Of a stretch of 64,000 nucleotides of DNA, positions 37,750 through 51,051 are shown one piece after another. The position numbers were made by a program, and so were the translations under genes. Below the pieces are notes generated by a model. It saw only the letters and a program-made list of their open reading frames with translations. It was not told the origin of the DNA and searched no databases. This stretch comes from Metopolophium dirhodum (lineage: Eukaryota > Arthropoda > Insecta > Hemiptera > Aphididae). The first letter of the stretch is position 1; each line of letters opens with the position of its first letter. The stretch is from NCBI RefSeq assembly GCF_019925205.1, contig NC_083560.1, positions 149,130,526 through 149,194,525 on the forward strand, read 5' to 3'.

Positions 37750-40700
37750 TTCAGACAATTGCAAACACATTTATCCACTATACATAAACTAGATGATCAG
37801 AAAACTAGAATTTTGAAGTCAATAAATACGTTGGTATTAACATTTTCATTGTTGGGGTACATCATTTCAAATTAAAAAAAACACATAAGTTGTTGTTGAA
37901 TAAGACTTCAGGCAATTGCAAATACATTAGTCACCTATAGATAGATTAGTTGAACCCAAAACTAGAATTTAGAACTCAATAATTACGTTAATATTAACGT
38001 TATTCATTGTTGGGGTACGTCATTTCAAATTAAAAAAAAACATAATATGTTGATGTATAAGACTGCAGACAATTGCAAACACATTTATCCACTATACATA
38101 AACTAGATGATCAGAAAACTAGAATTTTGAAGTCAATAAATACGTTTGGTATTAACATTTTCATTGTTGGGGTATGTCATTTCAAATTAAAAAAAAACAT
38201 AATTTGTTGACGAATAAGACTTTAGATAATTGCAAATACATTGGTCACCTATAGATAGATTAGTTGTACGCAAAACTAGAATTTAGAAGTCAATAAATAC
38301 GTTGATATTAACATTTTCATTGTTGGGGTACATCATTTCAAATTAAAAAAAAACATAAATTGTTGTTGATTAAGACTTCAGACAATTGCAAATACATTTA
38401 TCCACTATTAATTAACTAGATGTTCAAAAAACTAGACTTTAGAAGTCAATAAATACGTTGATATTAACATTTTCATTGTTGGGGTACATCATTTCAAATT
38501 AAAAAAAAACATAATTTGTTGACGAATAAGACTTCAGACAATTGCAAATACATTGGTCACCTATAGATAGATTAGTTGAACCCAAAACTAGAATTTAGAA
38601 GTCAATAAATACGTTGATATTAACATTTTCATTGTTGGGGTACATCATTTCAAATTAAAAAAAAACATAAATTGTTGTTGATTAAGACTTCAGACAATTG
38701 CAAATACATTTATCCACTATAAATTAACTAGATGTTCAAAAAACTAGAATTTAGAAGTCAATAAATACGTTGATATCAACATTTTCATTGTTGGGGTACA
38801 TCATTTCAAATTAAAAAAAAACATAATTTGTTGATGAATAAGACTTCAGACAATTGCAAATACATTGGTCACCTATAGATAGATTAGTTGAACCCAAAAC
38901 TAGAATTTAGAACTCAATAATTACGTTAATATTAACGTTATTCATTGTTGGGGTACGTCATTTCAAATTAAAAAAAAACATAACATGTTGATGAAGAAGA
39001 CTTCAGACAATTGCAAATACATTTCTCACCTATAGATAGATTAGTTGTACGCAAAACTAGAATTTAGAAGTCAATAAATACGTTGATATTAACATATTCA
39101 TTGTTGGGGTACATAATTTCAAATTAAAAAAAAACATAAATTGTTGTTGATTAAGACTTTAGACAATTGCAAATACATTTATCCACTATAAATTAACTAG
39201 ATGTTCAAAAAACTTGAATTTAGAAGTCAATAAATACGTTGATATTAACATTTTCATTGTTGGGGTATATCATTTCAGATTAAAAAAAAACATAAATTGT
39301 TGTTGATTAAGACTTCAGACAATTGCAAATACATTTATCCACTATAAATTAACTAGATGTTCAAAAAACTAGAATTTAGAAGTCAATAAATACGTTGATA
39401 TTAACATTTTCATTGTTGGGGTACATCATTTCAAATTAAAAAAAAACATAATTTGTTGACGAATAAGACTTCAGACAATTGCAAATACATTACTCACCTA
39501 TTGATCGATTAGTTGTACGCAAAACTAGAATTTAGAAGTCAATAATTACGTTAATATTAACGTCATTCATTGTTGGGGTACGTCATTTCAAATTAAAAAA
39601 AAACATAATATGTTGATGAATAAGACTTCAGACAATTGCAAACACATTTATCCACTATACATAAACTAGATGATCAGAAAACTAGAATTTTGAAGTCAAT
39701 AAATACGTTGATATTAACATTTTCATTGTTGGGGTACATCATTTCAAATTAAAAAAAACACATAAGTTGTTGTTGAATAAGACTTCAGGCAATTGCAAAT
39801 ACATTAGTCACCTATAGATAGATTAGTTGAACCCAAAACTAGAATTTAGAACTCAATAATTACGTTAATATTAACGTAATTCATTGTTGGGGTACGTCAT
39901 TTCAAATTAAAAAAAAACATAATATGTTGATGAATAAGACTGCAGACAATTGCAAACACATTTATCCACTATACATAAACTAGATGATCAGAAAACTAGA
40001 ATTTTGTAGTCAATAAATACGTTGGTATTAACATTTTCATTGTTGGGGTACATCATTTCAAATTAAAAAAAACACATATGTTGTTGTTGAATAAGACTTC
40101 AGGCAATTGCAAATACATTAGTCACCTATAGATAGATTAGTTGAACCCAAAACTAGAATTTAGAACTCAATAATTACGTTAATATTAACGTTATTCATTG
40201 TTGGGGTACGTCATTTCAAATTAAAAAAAAACATTATATGTTGATGAAGAAGACTTCAGACAATTGCAAATACATTTATCCACTATAAATTAACTAGATG
40301 TTCAAAAAACTAGAATTTAGAAGTCAATAAATACGTTGATATTAACATTTTCATTGTTGGGGTATATCATTTCAAATTAAAAAAAAACATAATTTGTTGA
40401 CGAATAAGACTTTAGATAATTGCAAATACATTGGTCACCTATAGATAGATTAGTTGTACGCAAAACTAGAATTTAGAAGTCAATAAATACGTTGATATTA
40501 ACATTTTCATCGTTGGGGTACATCATTTCAAATTAAAAAAAAACATAAATTGTTGTTGATTAAGACTTCAGACAATTGCAAATACATTTATCCACTATAA
40601 ATTAACTAGATGTTCAAAAAACTAGAATTTAGAAGTCAATAAATACGTTGATATTAACATTTTCATTGTTGGGGTACATTATTTCAAATTAAAAAAAAAC

Positions 40701-41290
40701 ATAATTTGTTGACGAATAAGACTTCAGACAATTGCAAATACATTACTCACCTATAGATCGATTAGTTGTACGCAAAACTAGAATTTAGAAGTCAATAATT
40801 ACGTTAATATTAACGTCATTCATTGTTGGGGTACGTCATTTCAAATTAAAAAAAAACATAATATGTTGATGAATAAGACTTCAGACAATTGCAAACACAT
40901 TTATCCACTATACATAAACTAGATGATCAGAAAACTAGAATTTTGAAGTCAATAAATACGTTGATATTAACATTTTCATTGTTGGGGTACATCATTTCAA
41001 ATTAAAAAAAACACATAAGTTGTTGTTGAATAAGACTTCAGGCAATTGCAAATACATTAGTCACCTATAGATAGATTAGTTGAACCCAAAACTAGAATTT
41101 AGAACTCAATAATTACGTAATATTAACGTTATTCATTGTTGGGGTACGTCATTTCAAATTAAAAAAAAACATTATATGTTGATGAAGAAGACTTCAGACA
41201 ATTGCAAATACATTTATCCACTATAAATTAACTAGATGTTCAAAAAACTAGAATTTAGAAGTCAATAAATACGTTGATATTAACATTTTC
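37750..41290 (+). repeat. End of family II and transition to family I
   Basis: This part holds the last tacgtttgg (38,141) and cttgaattta (39,213) copies, ataacatgttg (38,981) with acatattc (about 39,090), and then monomers typical of family I (gactgcag at about 39,940, cacatatg, acattatatg, actttagataattgc). Single-copy changes include gatgtataag (about 38,056), ccactattaat (about 38,405), cacctattgatcg (39,496 on), ttttgtagtc (about 40,005) and cattttcatcg (about 40,504). It is the source, or sister, of the block at 60.5-64 kb. Confidence 0.75.
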
Positions 41291-44200
41291 ATTGTTGGGG
41301 TACCTCATTTCAAATTAAAAAAAAACATAATTTGTTGACGAATAAGACTTTAGATAATTGCAAATACATTGGTCACCTATAGATAGATTAGTTGTACGCA
41401 AAACTAGAATTTAGAAGTCAATAATTACGTTAATATTAACGTTATTCATTGTTGGGGTACATCATTTCAAATTAAAAAAAAAACATAAATTGTTGTTGAT
41501 TAAGACTTCAGACAATTGAAAATACATTTATCCACTATAAATTAACTAGATGTTCAAAAATCTAGAATTTAGAAGTCAATAAATACATTGATATTAACAT
41601 TTTCATTGTTGGGGTATATCATTTCAAATTAAAAAAAAACATAATTTGTTGACGAATAAGACGTCAGACAATTTCAAATACATTGGTCACCTATAGATAG
41701 ATTAGTTGAACCCAAAACTAGAATTTAGAACTCAATAATTACGTTAATATTAACGTTATTCATTGTTGGGGTACGTCATTTCAAATTAAAAAAAAACATT
41801 ATATGTTGATGAAGAAGACTTCAGACAATTGCAAATACATTTATCCACTATAAATTAACTAGATGTTCAAAAAACTAGAATTTAGAAGTCAATAAATACG
41901 TTGATATTAACATTTTCATTGTTGGGGTATATCATTTCAAATTAAAAAAAAACATAATTTGTTGACGAATAAGACTTTAGATAATTGCAAATACATTGGT
42001 CACCTATAGATAGATTAGTTGTACGCAAAACTAGAATTTAGAAGTCAATAAATACGTTGATATTAACATTTTCTTTGTTGGGGTACATCATTTCAAATTA
42101 AAAAAAAACATAAATTGTTGTTGATTAAGATCTCAGACAGTTGCAAATACATTTATCCACTATAAATTAACTAGATGTTCAAAAAACTAGAATTTAGAAG
42201 TCAATAAATACGTTGATATTAACATTTTCATTGTTGGGGTACATCATTTCAAATTAAAAAAAAACATAATTTGTTGACGAATAAGACTTCAGACAATTGC
42301 AAATACATTACTCACCTATAGATCGATTAGTTGTACGCAAAACTAGAATTTAGAAGTCAATAATTACGTTAATATTAACGTCATTCATTGTTGAGGTACG
42401 TCATTTCAAATTAAAAAAAAACATAATTTGTTGATGAATAAGACTTCAGACAATTGCAAACACATTTATCCACTACACATAAACTAGATGATCAGAAAAC
42501 TAGAATTTTGAAGTCAATAAATACGTTGGTATTAACATTTTCATTGTTGGGGTACATCATTTCAAATTAAAAAAAACACATAAGTTGTTGTTGAATAAGA
42601 CTTCAGGCATTTGCAAATACATTAGTCACCTATAGATAGATTAGTTGAACCCAAAACTAGAATTTAGAACTCAATAATTACGTTAATATTAACGTTATTC
42701 ATTGTTGGGGTACGTCATTTCAAATTAAAAAAAAATATAATATGTTGATGAAGAAGACTTCAGACAATTGCAAATACATTTATCCACTATAAATTAACTA
42801 GATGTTCAAAAAACTAGAATTTAGAAGTCAATAAATACGTTGATATCAACATTTTCATTGTTGGGGTACATCATTTCAAATTAAAAAAAAACATAATTTG
42901 TAGATGAATAAGACTTCAGACAATTGCAAACACATTTATCCACTATACATAAACTAGATGATCAGAAAACTAGAATTTTGAAGTCAATAAATACGTTGGT
43001 ATTAACATTTTCATTGTTGGGGTACATCATTTCAAATTAAAAAAAACACATAAGTTGTTGTTGAATAAGACTTCAGGCAATTGCAAATACATTAGTCACC
43101 TATAGATAGATTAGTTGAACCCAAAACTAGAATTTAGAACTCAATAATTACGTTAATATTAACGTTATTCATTGTTGGGATACGTCATTTCAAATTAAAA
43201 AAAAACATAATATGTTGATGAAGAAGACTTTAGACAATTGCAAATACATTTATCCACTATAAATTAACTAGATGTTCAAAAAACTAGAATTTAGAAGTCA
43301 ATAAATACGTTGATATTAACATTTTCATTGTTGGGGTATATCATTTCAAATTAAAAAAAACACATGAAATGTTGTTGAATAAGACTTCAGGCAATTGCAA
43401 ATACATTACTCACCTATAGATCGATTAGTTGTACGCAAAACTAGAATTTAGAAGTCAATAATTACGTTAATATTAACGTTATTCATTGTTGGGGTACATC
43501 ATTTCAAATTAAAAAAAAAACATAAATTGTTGTTGATTAAGACTTCAGACAATTGAAAATACATTTATCCACTATAAATTAACTAGATGTTCAAAAATCT
43601 AGAATTTAGAAGTCAATAAATACGTTGATATTAACATTTTCATTGTTGGGGTATATCATTTCAAATTAAAAAAAAACATAATTTGTTGACGAATAAGACG
43701 TCAGACAATTTCAAATACATTGGTCACCTATAGATAGATTAGTTGAACCCAAAACTAGAATTTAGAACTCAATAATTACGTTAATATTAACGTAATTCAT
43801 TGTTGGGGTACGTCATTTCAAATTAAAAAAAAACATAATATGTTGATGAATAAGACTGCAGACAATTGCAAACACATTTATCCACTATACATAAACTAGA
43901 TGATCAGAAAACTAGAATTTTGAAGTCAATAAATACGTTGGTATTAACATTTTCATTGTTGGGGTACATCATTTCAAATTAAAAAAAACACATATGTTGT
44001 TGTTGAATAAGACTTCAGGCAATTGCAAATACATTAGTCACCTATAGATAGATTAGTTGAACCCAAAACTAGAATTTAGAACTCAATAATTACGTTAATA
44101 TTAACGTTATTCATTGTTGGGGTACGTCATTTCAAATTAAAAAAAAACATTATATGTTGATGAAGAAGACTTCAGACAATTGCAAATACATTTATCCACT

Positions 44201-44396
44201 ATAAATTAACTAGATGTTCAAAAAACTAGAATTTAGAAGTCAATAAATACGTTGATATTAACATTTTCATTGTTGGGGTATATCATTTCAAATTAAAAAA
44301 AAACATAATTTGTTGACGAATAAGACTTTAGATAATTGCAAATACATTGGTCACCTATAGATAGATTAGTTGTACGCAAAACTAGAATTTAGAAGT

Positions 44397-47300
44397 CAAT
44401 AAATACGTTGATATTAACATTTTCATTGTTGGGGTACATCATTTCAAATTAAAAAAAAACATAAATTGTTGTTGATTAAGACTTCAGACAATTGCAAATA
44501 CATTTATCCACTATAAATTAACTAGATGTTCAAAAAACTAGAATTTAGAAGTCAATAAATACGTTGATATTAACATTTTCATTGTTGGGGTACATCATTT
44601 CAAATTAAAAAAAAACATAATTTGTTGACGAATAAGACTTCAGACAATTGCAAATACATTACTCACCTATAGATCGATTAGTTGTACGCAAAACTAGAAT
44701 TTAGAAGTCAATAAATACGTTGATATTAACGTCATTCATTGTTGGGGTACGTCATTTCAAATTAAAAAAAAACATAATATGTTGATGAATAAGACTTCAG
44801 ACAATTGCAAACACATTTATCCACTATACATAAACTAGATGATCAGAAAACTAGAATTTTGAAGTCAATAAATACATTGATATTAACATTTTCATTGTTG
44901 GGGTATATCATTTCAAATTAAAAAAAAACATAATTTGTTGACGAATAAGACGTCAGACAATTTCAAATACATTGGTCACCTATAGATAGATTAGTTGAAC
45001 CCAAAACTAGAATTTAGAACTCAATAATTACGTTAATATTAACGTTATTCATTGTTGGGGTACGTCATTTCAAATTAAAAAAAAACATTATATGTTGATG
45101 AAGAAGACTTCAGACAATTGCAAATACATTTATCCACTATAAATTAACTAGATGTTCAAAAAACTAGAATTTAGAAGTCAATAAATACGTTGATATTAAC
45201 ATTTTCATTGTTGGGGTATATCATTTCAAATTAAAAAAAAACATAATTTGTTGACGAATAAGACTTTAGATAATTGCAAATACATTGGTCACCTATAGAT
45301 AGATTAGTTGTACGCAAAACTAGAATTTAGAAGTCAATAAATACGTTGATATTAACATTTTCTTTGTTGGGGTACATCATTTCAAATTAAAAAAAAACAT
45401 AAATTGTTGTTGATTAAGATCTCAGACAGTTGCAAATACATTTATCCACTATAAATTAACTAGATGTTCAAAAAACTAGAATTTAGAAGTCAATAAATAC
45501 GTTGATATTAACATTTTCATTGTTGGGGTACATCATTTCAAATTAAAAAAAAACATAATTTGTAGATGAATAAGACTTCAGACAATTGCAAACACATTTA
45601 TCCACTATACATAAACTAGATGATCAGAAAACTAGAATTTTGAAGTCAATAAATACGTTGGTATTAACATTTTCATTGTTGGGGTACATCATTTCAAATT
45701 AAAAAAAACACATAAGTTGTTGTTGAATAAGACTTCAGGCAATTGCAAATACATTAGTCACCTATAGATAGATTAGTTGAACCCAAAACTAGAATTTAGA
45801 ACTCAATAATTACGTTAATATTAACGTTATTCATTGTTGGGATACGTCATTTCAAATTAAAAAAAAACATAATATGTTGATGAAGAAGACTTTAGACAAT
45901 TGCAAATACATTTATCCACTATAAATTAACTAGATGTTCAAAAAACTAGAATTTAGAAGTCAATAAATACGTTGATATTAACATTTTCATTGTTGGGGTA
46001 TATCATTTCAAATTAAAAAAAACACATGAAATGTTGTTGAATAAGACTTCAGGCAATTGCAAATACATTACTCACCTATAGATCGATTAGTTGTACGCAA
46101 AACTAGAATTTAGAAGTCAATAATTACGTTAATATTAACGTTATTCATTGTTGGGGTACATCATTTCAAATTAAAAAAAAAACATAAATTGTTGTTGATT
46201 AAGACTTCAGACAATTGAAAATACATTTATCCACTATAAATTAACTAGATGTTCAAAAATCTAGAATTTAGAAGTCAATAAATACGTTGATATTAACATT
46301 TTCATTGTTGGGGTATATCATTTCAAATTAAAAAAAAACATAATTTGTTGACGAATAAGACGTCAGACAATTTCAAATACATTGGTCACCTATAGATAGA
46401 TTAGTTGAACCCAAAACTAGAATTTAGAACTCAATTATTACGTTAATATTAACGTAATTCATTGTTGGGGTACGTCATTTCAAATTAAAAAAAAACATAA
46501 TATGTTGATGAATAAGACTGCAGACAATTACAAACACATTTATCCACTATACATAAACTAGATGATCAGAAAACTAGAATTTTGAAGTCAATAAATACGT
46601 TGGTATTAACATTTTCATTGTTGGGGTACATCATTTCAAATTAAAAAAAACACATATGTTGTTGTTGAATAAGACTTCAGGCAATTGCAAATACATTAGT
46701 CACCTATAGATAGATTAGTTGAACCCAAAACTAGAATTTAGAACTCAATAATTACGTTAATATTAACGTTATTCATTGTTGGGGTACGTCATTTCAAATT
46801 AAAAAAAAACATTATATGTTGATGAAGAAGACTTCAGACAATTGCAAATACATTTATCCACTATAAATTAACTAGATGTTCAAAAAACTAGAATTTAGAA
46901 GTCAATAAATACGTTGATATTAACATTTTCATTGTTGGGGTATATCATTTCAAATTAAAAAAAAACATAATTTGTTGACGAATAAGACTTTAGATAATTG
47001 CAAATACATTGGTCACCTATAGATAGATTAGTTGTACGCAAAACTAGAATTTAGAAGTCAATAAATACGTTGATATTAACATTTTCATTGTTGGGGTACA
47101 TCATTTCAAATTAAAAAAAAACATAAATTGTTGTTGATTAAGACTTCAGACAATTGCAAATACATTTATCCACTATAAATTAACTAGATGTTCAAAAAAC
47201 TAGAATTTAGAAGTCAATAAATACGTTGATATTAACATTTTCATTGTTGGGGTACATCATTTCAAATTAAAAAAAAACATAATTTGTTGACGAATAAGAC

Positions 47301-47998
47301 TTCAGACAATTGCAAATACATTACTCACCTATAGATCGATTAGTTGTACGCAAAACTAGAATTTAGAAGTCAATAATTACGTTAATATTAACGTCATTCA
47401 TTGTTGGGGTACGTCATTTCAAATTAAAAAAAAACATAATATGTTGATGAATAAGACTTCAGACAATTGCAAACACATTTATCCACTATACATAAACTAG
47501 ATGATCAGAAAACTAGAATTTTGAAGTCAATAAATACGTTGATATTAACATTTTCATTGTTGGGGTACATCATTTCAAATTAAAAAAAACACATAAGTTG
47601 TTGTTGAATAAGACTTCAGGCAATTGCAAATACATTAGTCACCTATAGATAGATTAGTTGAACCCAAAACTAGAATTTAGAACTCAATAATTACGTAATA
47701 TTAACGTTATTCATTGTTGGGGTACGTCATTTCAAATTAAAAAAAAACATTATATGTTGATGAAGAAGACTTCAGACAATTGCAAATACATTTATCCACT
47801 ATAAATTAACTAGATGTTCAAAAAACTAGAATTTAGAAGTCAATAAATACGTTGATATTAACATTTTCATTGTTGGGGTACCTCATTTCAAATTAAAAAA
47901 AAACATAATTTGTTGACGAATAAGACTTTAGACAATTGCAAATACATTACTCACCTATAGATCGATTAGTTGTACGCAAAACTAGAATTTAGAAGTCA
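44397..47998 (+). repeat. 3.6-kb block copied at 56,770-60,371 (offset 12,373)
   Basis: Paired markers at offset 12,372-12,373 are the A-in-B conversion patch (44,731 and 57,104), ttctttgttgg (45,360 and 57,733), gaaaatac (46,212 and 58,585), caattattacg (46,432 and 58,804) and acgtaatatt (47,692 and 60,065). Differences seen are few, for example cagacaattacaaac (about 46,524) versus cagacaattgcaaac, and cagacaattgc versus cagataattgc near 57,017. The left edge of the copy joins a gaaccc left half, giving a new B/A chimera at 56,750. Confidence 0.85.
44634..44790 (+). repeat. B monomer with short internal A patch
   Basis: This is a B2 monomer on both sides (cattactc, atagatcg and gtacgc to the left; acgtcattc and ggggtacgtc to the right). 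A-class bases appear at two diagnostic sites in between (aataaat for aataatt, gttgat for gttaat). This A-in-B patch of about 15-30 bp is what a short gene-conversion tract would leave, although two crossovers or convergent mutation could also produce it. The same patch occurs at about 49,565-49,590 and 57,080-57,110, at offsets of 4,855 and 12,373 bp. It was therefore made once and spread by segmental duplication. It breaks the 16-bp palindrome. Confidence 0.8.
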
Positions 47999-48553
47999 AT
48001 AAATACGTTGATATCAACATTTTCATTGTTGGGGTACATCATTTCAAATTAAAAAAAAACATAATTTGTAGATGAATAAGACTTCAGACAATTGCAAACA
48101 CATTTATCCACTATACATAAACTAGATGATCAGAAAACTAGAATTTTGAAGTCAATAAATACGTTGGTATTAACATTTTCATTGTTGGGGTACATCATTT
48201 CAAATTAAAAAAAACACATAAGTTGTTGTTGAATAAGACTTCAGGCAATTGCAAATACATTAGTCACCTATAGATAGATTAGTTGAACCCAAAACTAGAA
48301 TTTAGAACTCAATAATTACGTTAATATTAACGTTATTCATTGTTGGGATACGTCATTTCAAATTAAAAAAAAACATAATATGTTGATGAAGAAGACTTTA
48401 GACAATTGCAAATACATTTATCCACTATAAATTAACTAGATGTTCAAAAAACTAGAATTTAGAAGTCAATAAATACGTTGATATTAACATTTTCATTGTT
48501 GGGGTATATCATTTCAAATTAAAAAAAACACATGAAATGTTGTTGAATAAGAC
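46262..48553 (+). repeat. 2.3-kb block copied at 50,020-52,312 (offset 3,758)
   Basis: This is a 24-monomer offset. caattattacg (46,432 and 50,190), acgtaatatt (47,692 and 51,451), ggggtacctc, aatttgtagatg and gggatac (48,344 and 52,103) all pair. The offset grows from 3,758 to 3,759 because the later copy has one extra A in the A-tract near 51,190. The left edge lies between the tctagaattt site of the cassette and ggggtatatc, so the second copy has only the right part of the cassette. Confidence 0.85.
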
Positions 48554-49251
48554 TTCAGGCAATTGCAAATACATTACTCACCTATAGATCGATTAGTTGT
48601 ACGCAAAACTAGAATTTAGAAGTCAATAATTACGTTAATATTAACGTTATTCATTGTTGGGGTACATCATTTCAAATTAAAAAAAAAACATAAATTGTTG
48701 TTGATTAAGACTTCAGACAATTGAAAATACATTTATCCACTATAAATTAACTAGATGTTCAAAAATCTAGAATTTAGAAGTCAATAAATACGTTGATATT
48801 AACATTTTCATTGTTGGGGTATATCATTTCAAATTAAAAAAAAACATAATTTGTTGACGAATAAGACGTCAGACAATTTCAAATACATTGGTCACCTATA
48901 GATAGATTAGTTGAACCCAAAACTAGAATTTAGAACTCAATAATTACGTTAATATTAACGTAATTCATTGTTGGGGTACGTCATTTCAAATTAAAAAAAA
49001 ACATAATATGTTGATGAATAAGACTGCAGACAATTGCAAACACATTTATCCACTATACATAAACTAGATGATCAGAAAACTAGAATTTTGAAGTCAATAA
49101 ATACGTTGGTATTAACATTTTCATTGTTGGGGTACATCATTTCAAATTAAAAAAAACACATATGTTGTTGTTGAATAAGACTTCAGGCAATTGCAAATAC
49201 ATTAGTCACCTATAGATAGATTAGTTGAACCCAAAACTAGAATTTAGAAGT

Positions 49252-50112
49252 CAATAAATACGTTGATATTAACATTTTCATTGTTGGGGTACATCATTTC
49301 AAATTAAAAAAAAACATAAATTGTTGTTGATTAAGACTTCAGACAATTGCAAATACATTTATCCACTATAAATTAACTAGATGTTCAAAAAACTAGAATT
49401 TAGAAGTCAATAAATACGTTGATATTAACATTTTCATTGTTGGGGTACATCATTTCAAATTAAAAAAAAACATAATTTGTTGACGAATAAGACTTCAGAC
49501 AATTGCAAATACATTACTCACCTATAGATCGATTAGTTGTACGCAAAACTAGAATTTAGAAGTCAATAAATACGTTGATATTAACGTCATTCATTGTTGG
49601 GGTACGTCATTTCAAATTAAAAAAAAACATAATATGTTGATGAATAAGACTTCAGACAATTGCAAACACATTTATCCACTATACATAAACTAGATGATCA
49701 GAAAACTAGAATTTTGAAGTCAATAAATACATTGATATTAACATTTTCATTGTTGGGGTATATCATTTCAAATTAAAAAAAAACATAATTTGTTGACGAA
49801 TAAGACGTCAGACAATTTCAAATACATTGGTCACCTATAGATAGATTAGTTGAACCCAAAACTAGAATTTAGAACTCAATAATTACGTTAATATTAACGT
49901 TATTCATTGTTGGGGTACGTCATTTCAAATTAAAAAAAAACATTATATGTTGATGAAGAAGACTTCAGACAATTGCAAATACATTTATCCACTATAAATT
50001 AACTAGATGTTCAAAAAACTAGAATTTAGAAGTCAATAAATACGTTGATATTAACATTTTCATTGTTGGGGTATATCATTTCAAATTAAAAAAAAACATA
50101 ATTTGTTGACGA
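49252..50112 (+). repeat. 860-bp copy of 44,397-45,257 (offset 4,855)
   Basis: Starting inside a chimeric monomer (gaaccc left half, then gaagtcaataaatacg), this stretch repeats 44,397-45,257 including the A-in-B patch (44,731 and 49,586). It ends where gacgtcag replaces actttagat (about 50,113). Its left junction is the same as at 56,750 and 54,250, so those three joins may descend from one event. The offset is again 31 monomers. Confidence 0.78.
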
Positions 50113-51051
50113 ATAAGACGTCAGACAATTTCAAATACATTGGTCACCTATAGATAGATTAGTTGAACCCAAAACTAGAATTTAGAACTCAATTATTACG
50201 TTAATATTAACGTAATTCATTGTTGGGGTACGTCATTTCAAATTAAAAAAAAACATAATATGTTGATGAATAAGACTGCAGACAATTGCAAACACATTTA
50301 TCCACTATACATAAACTAGATGATCAGAAAACTAGAATTTTGAAGTCAATAAATACGTTGGTATTAACATTTTCATTGTTGGGGTACATCATTTCAAATT
50401 AAAAAAAACACATATGTTGTTGTTGAATAAGACTTCAGGCAATTGCAAATACATTAGTCACCTATAGATAGATTAGTTGAACCCAAAACTAGAATTTAGA
50501 ACTCAATAATTACGTTAATATTAACGTTATTCATTGTTGGGGTACGTCATTTCAAATTAAAAAAAAACATTATATGTTGATGAAGAAGACTTCAGACAAT
50601 TGCAAATACATTTATCCACTATAAATTAACTAGATGTTCAAAAAACTAGAATTTAGAAGTCAATAAATACGTTGATATTAACATTTTCATTGTTGGGGTA
50701 TATCATTTCAAATTAAAAAAAAACATAATTTGTTGACGAATAAGACTTTAGATAATTGCAAATACATTGGTCACCTATAGATAGATTAGTTGTACGCAAA
50801 ACTAGAATTTAGAAGTCAATAAATACGTTGATATTAACATTTTCATTGTTGGGGTACATCATTTCAAATTAAAAAAAAACATAAATTGTTGTTGATTAAG
50901 ACTTCAGACAATTGCAAATACATTTATCCACTATAAATTAACTAGATGTTCAAAAAACTAGAATTTAGAAGTCAATAAATACGTTGATATTAACATTTTC
51001 ATTGTTGGGGTACATCATTTCAAATTAAAAAAAAACATAATTTGTTGACGA

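Larger units (their letters stand above)
24515..41290 (+). repeat. HOR family II domain
   Basis: This 16.8-kb domain lacks the family I cassette. Its own markers are cttgaattta (25,138, 26,701, 27,482, about 31,391, 34,208, 36,397, 39,213) with catttcagatt, an inserted T in tacgtttggtatt (25,942, 28,913, 30,634, 31,728, 33,449, 35,638, 38,141), acatattcattg with acataatttc (about 25,016, 29,868, 32,680, 39,090), and ggggtgcatc (27,219, 28,000, 35,039, 37,228). Chimeric B/A monomers and A-A neighbours are common. Spacing of the tacgtttgg marker is 19, 11, 7, 11, 14 and 16 monomers, so no single HOR length has become fixed. Confidence 0.82.
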
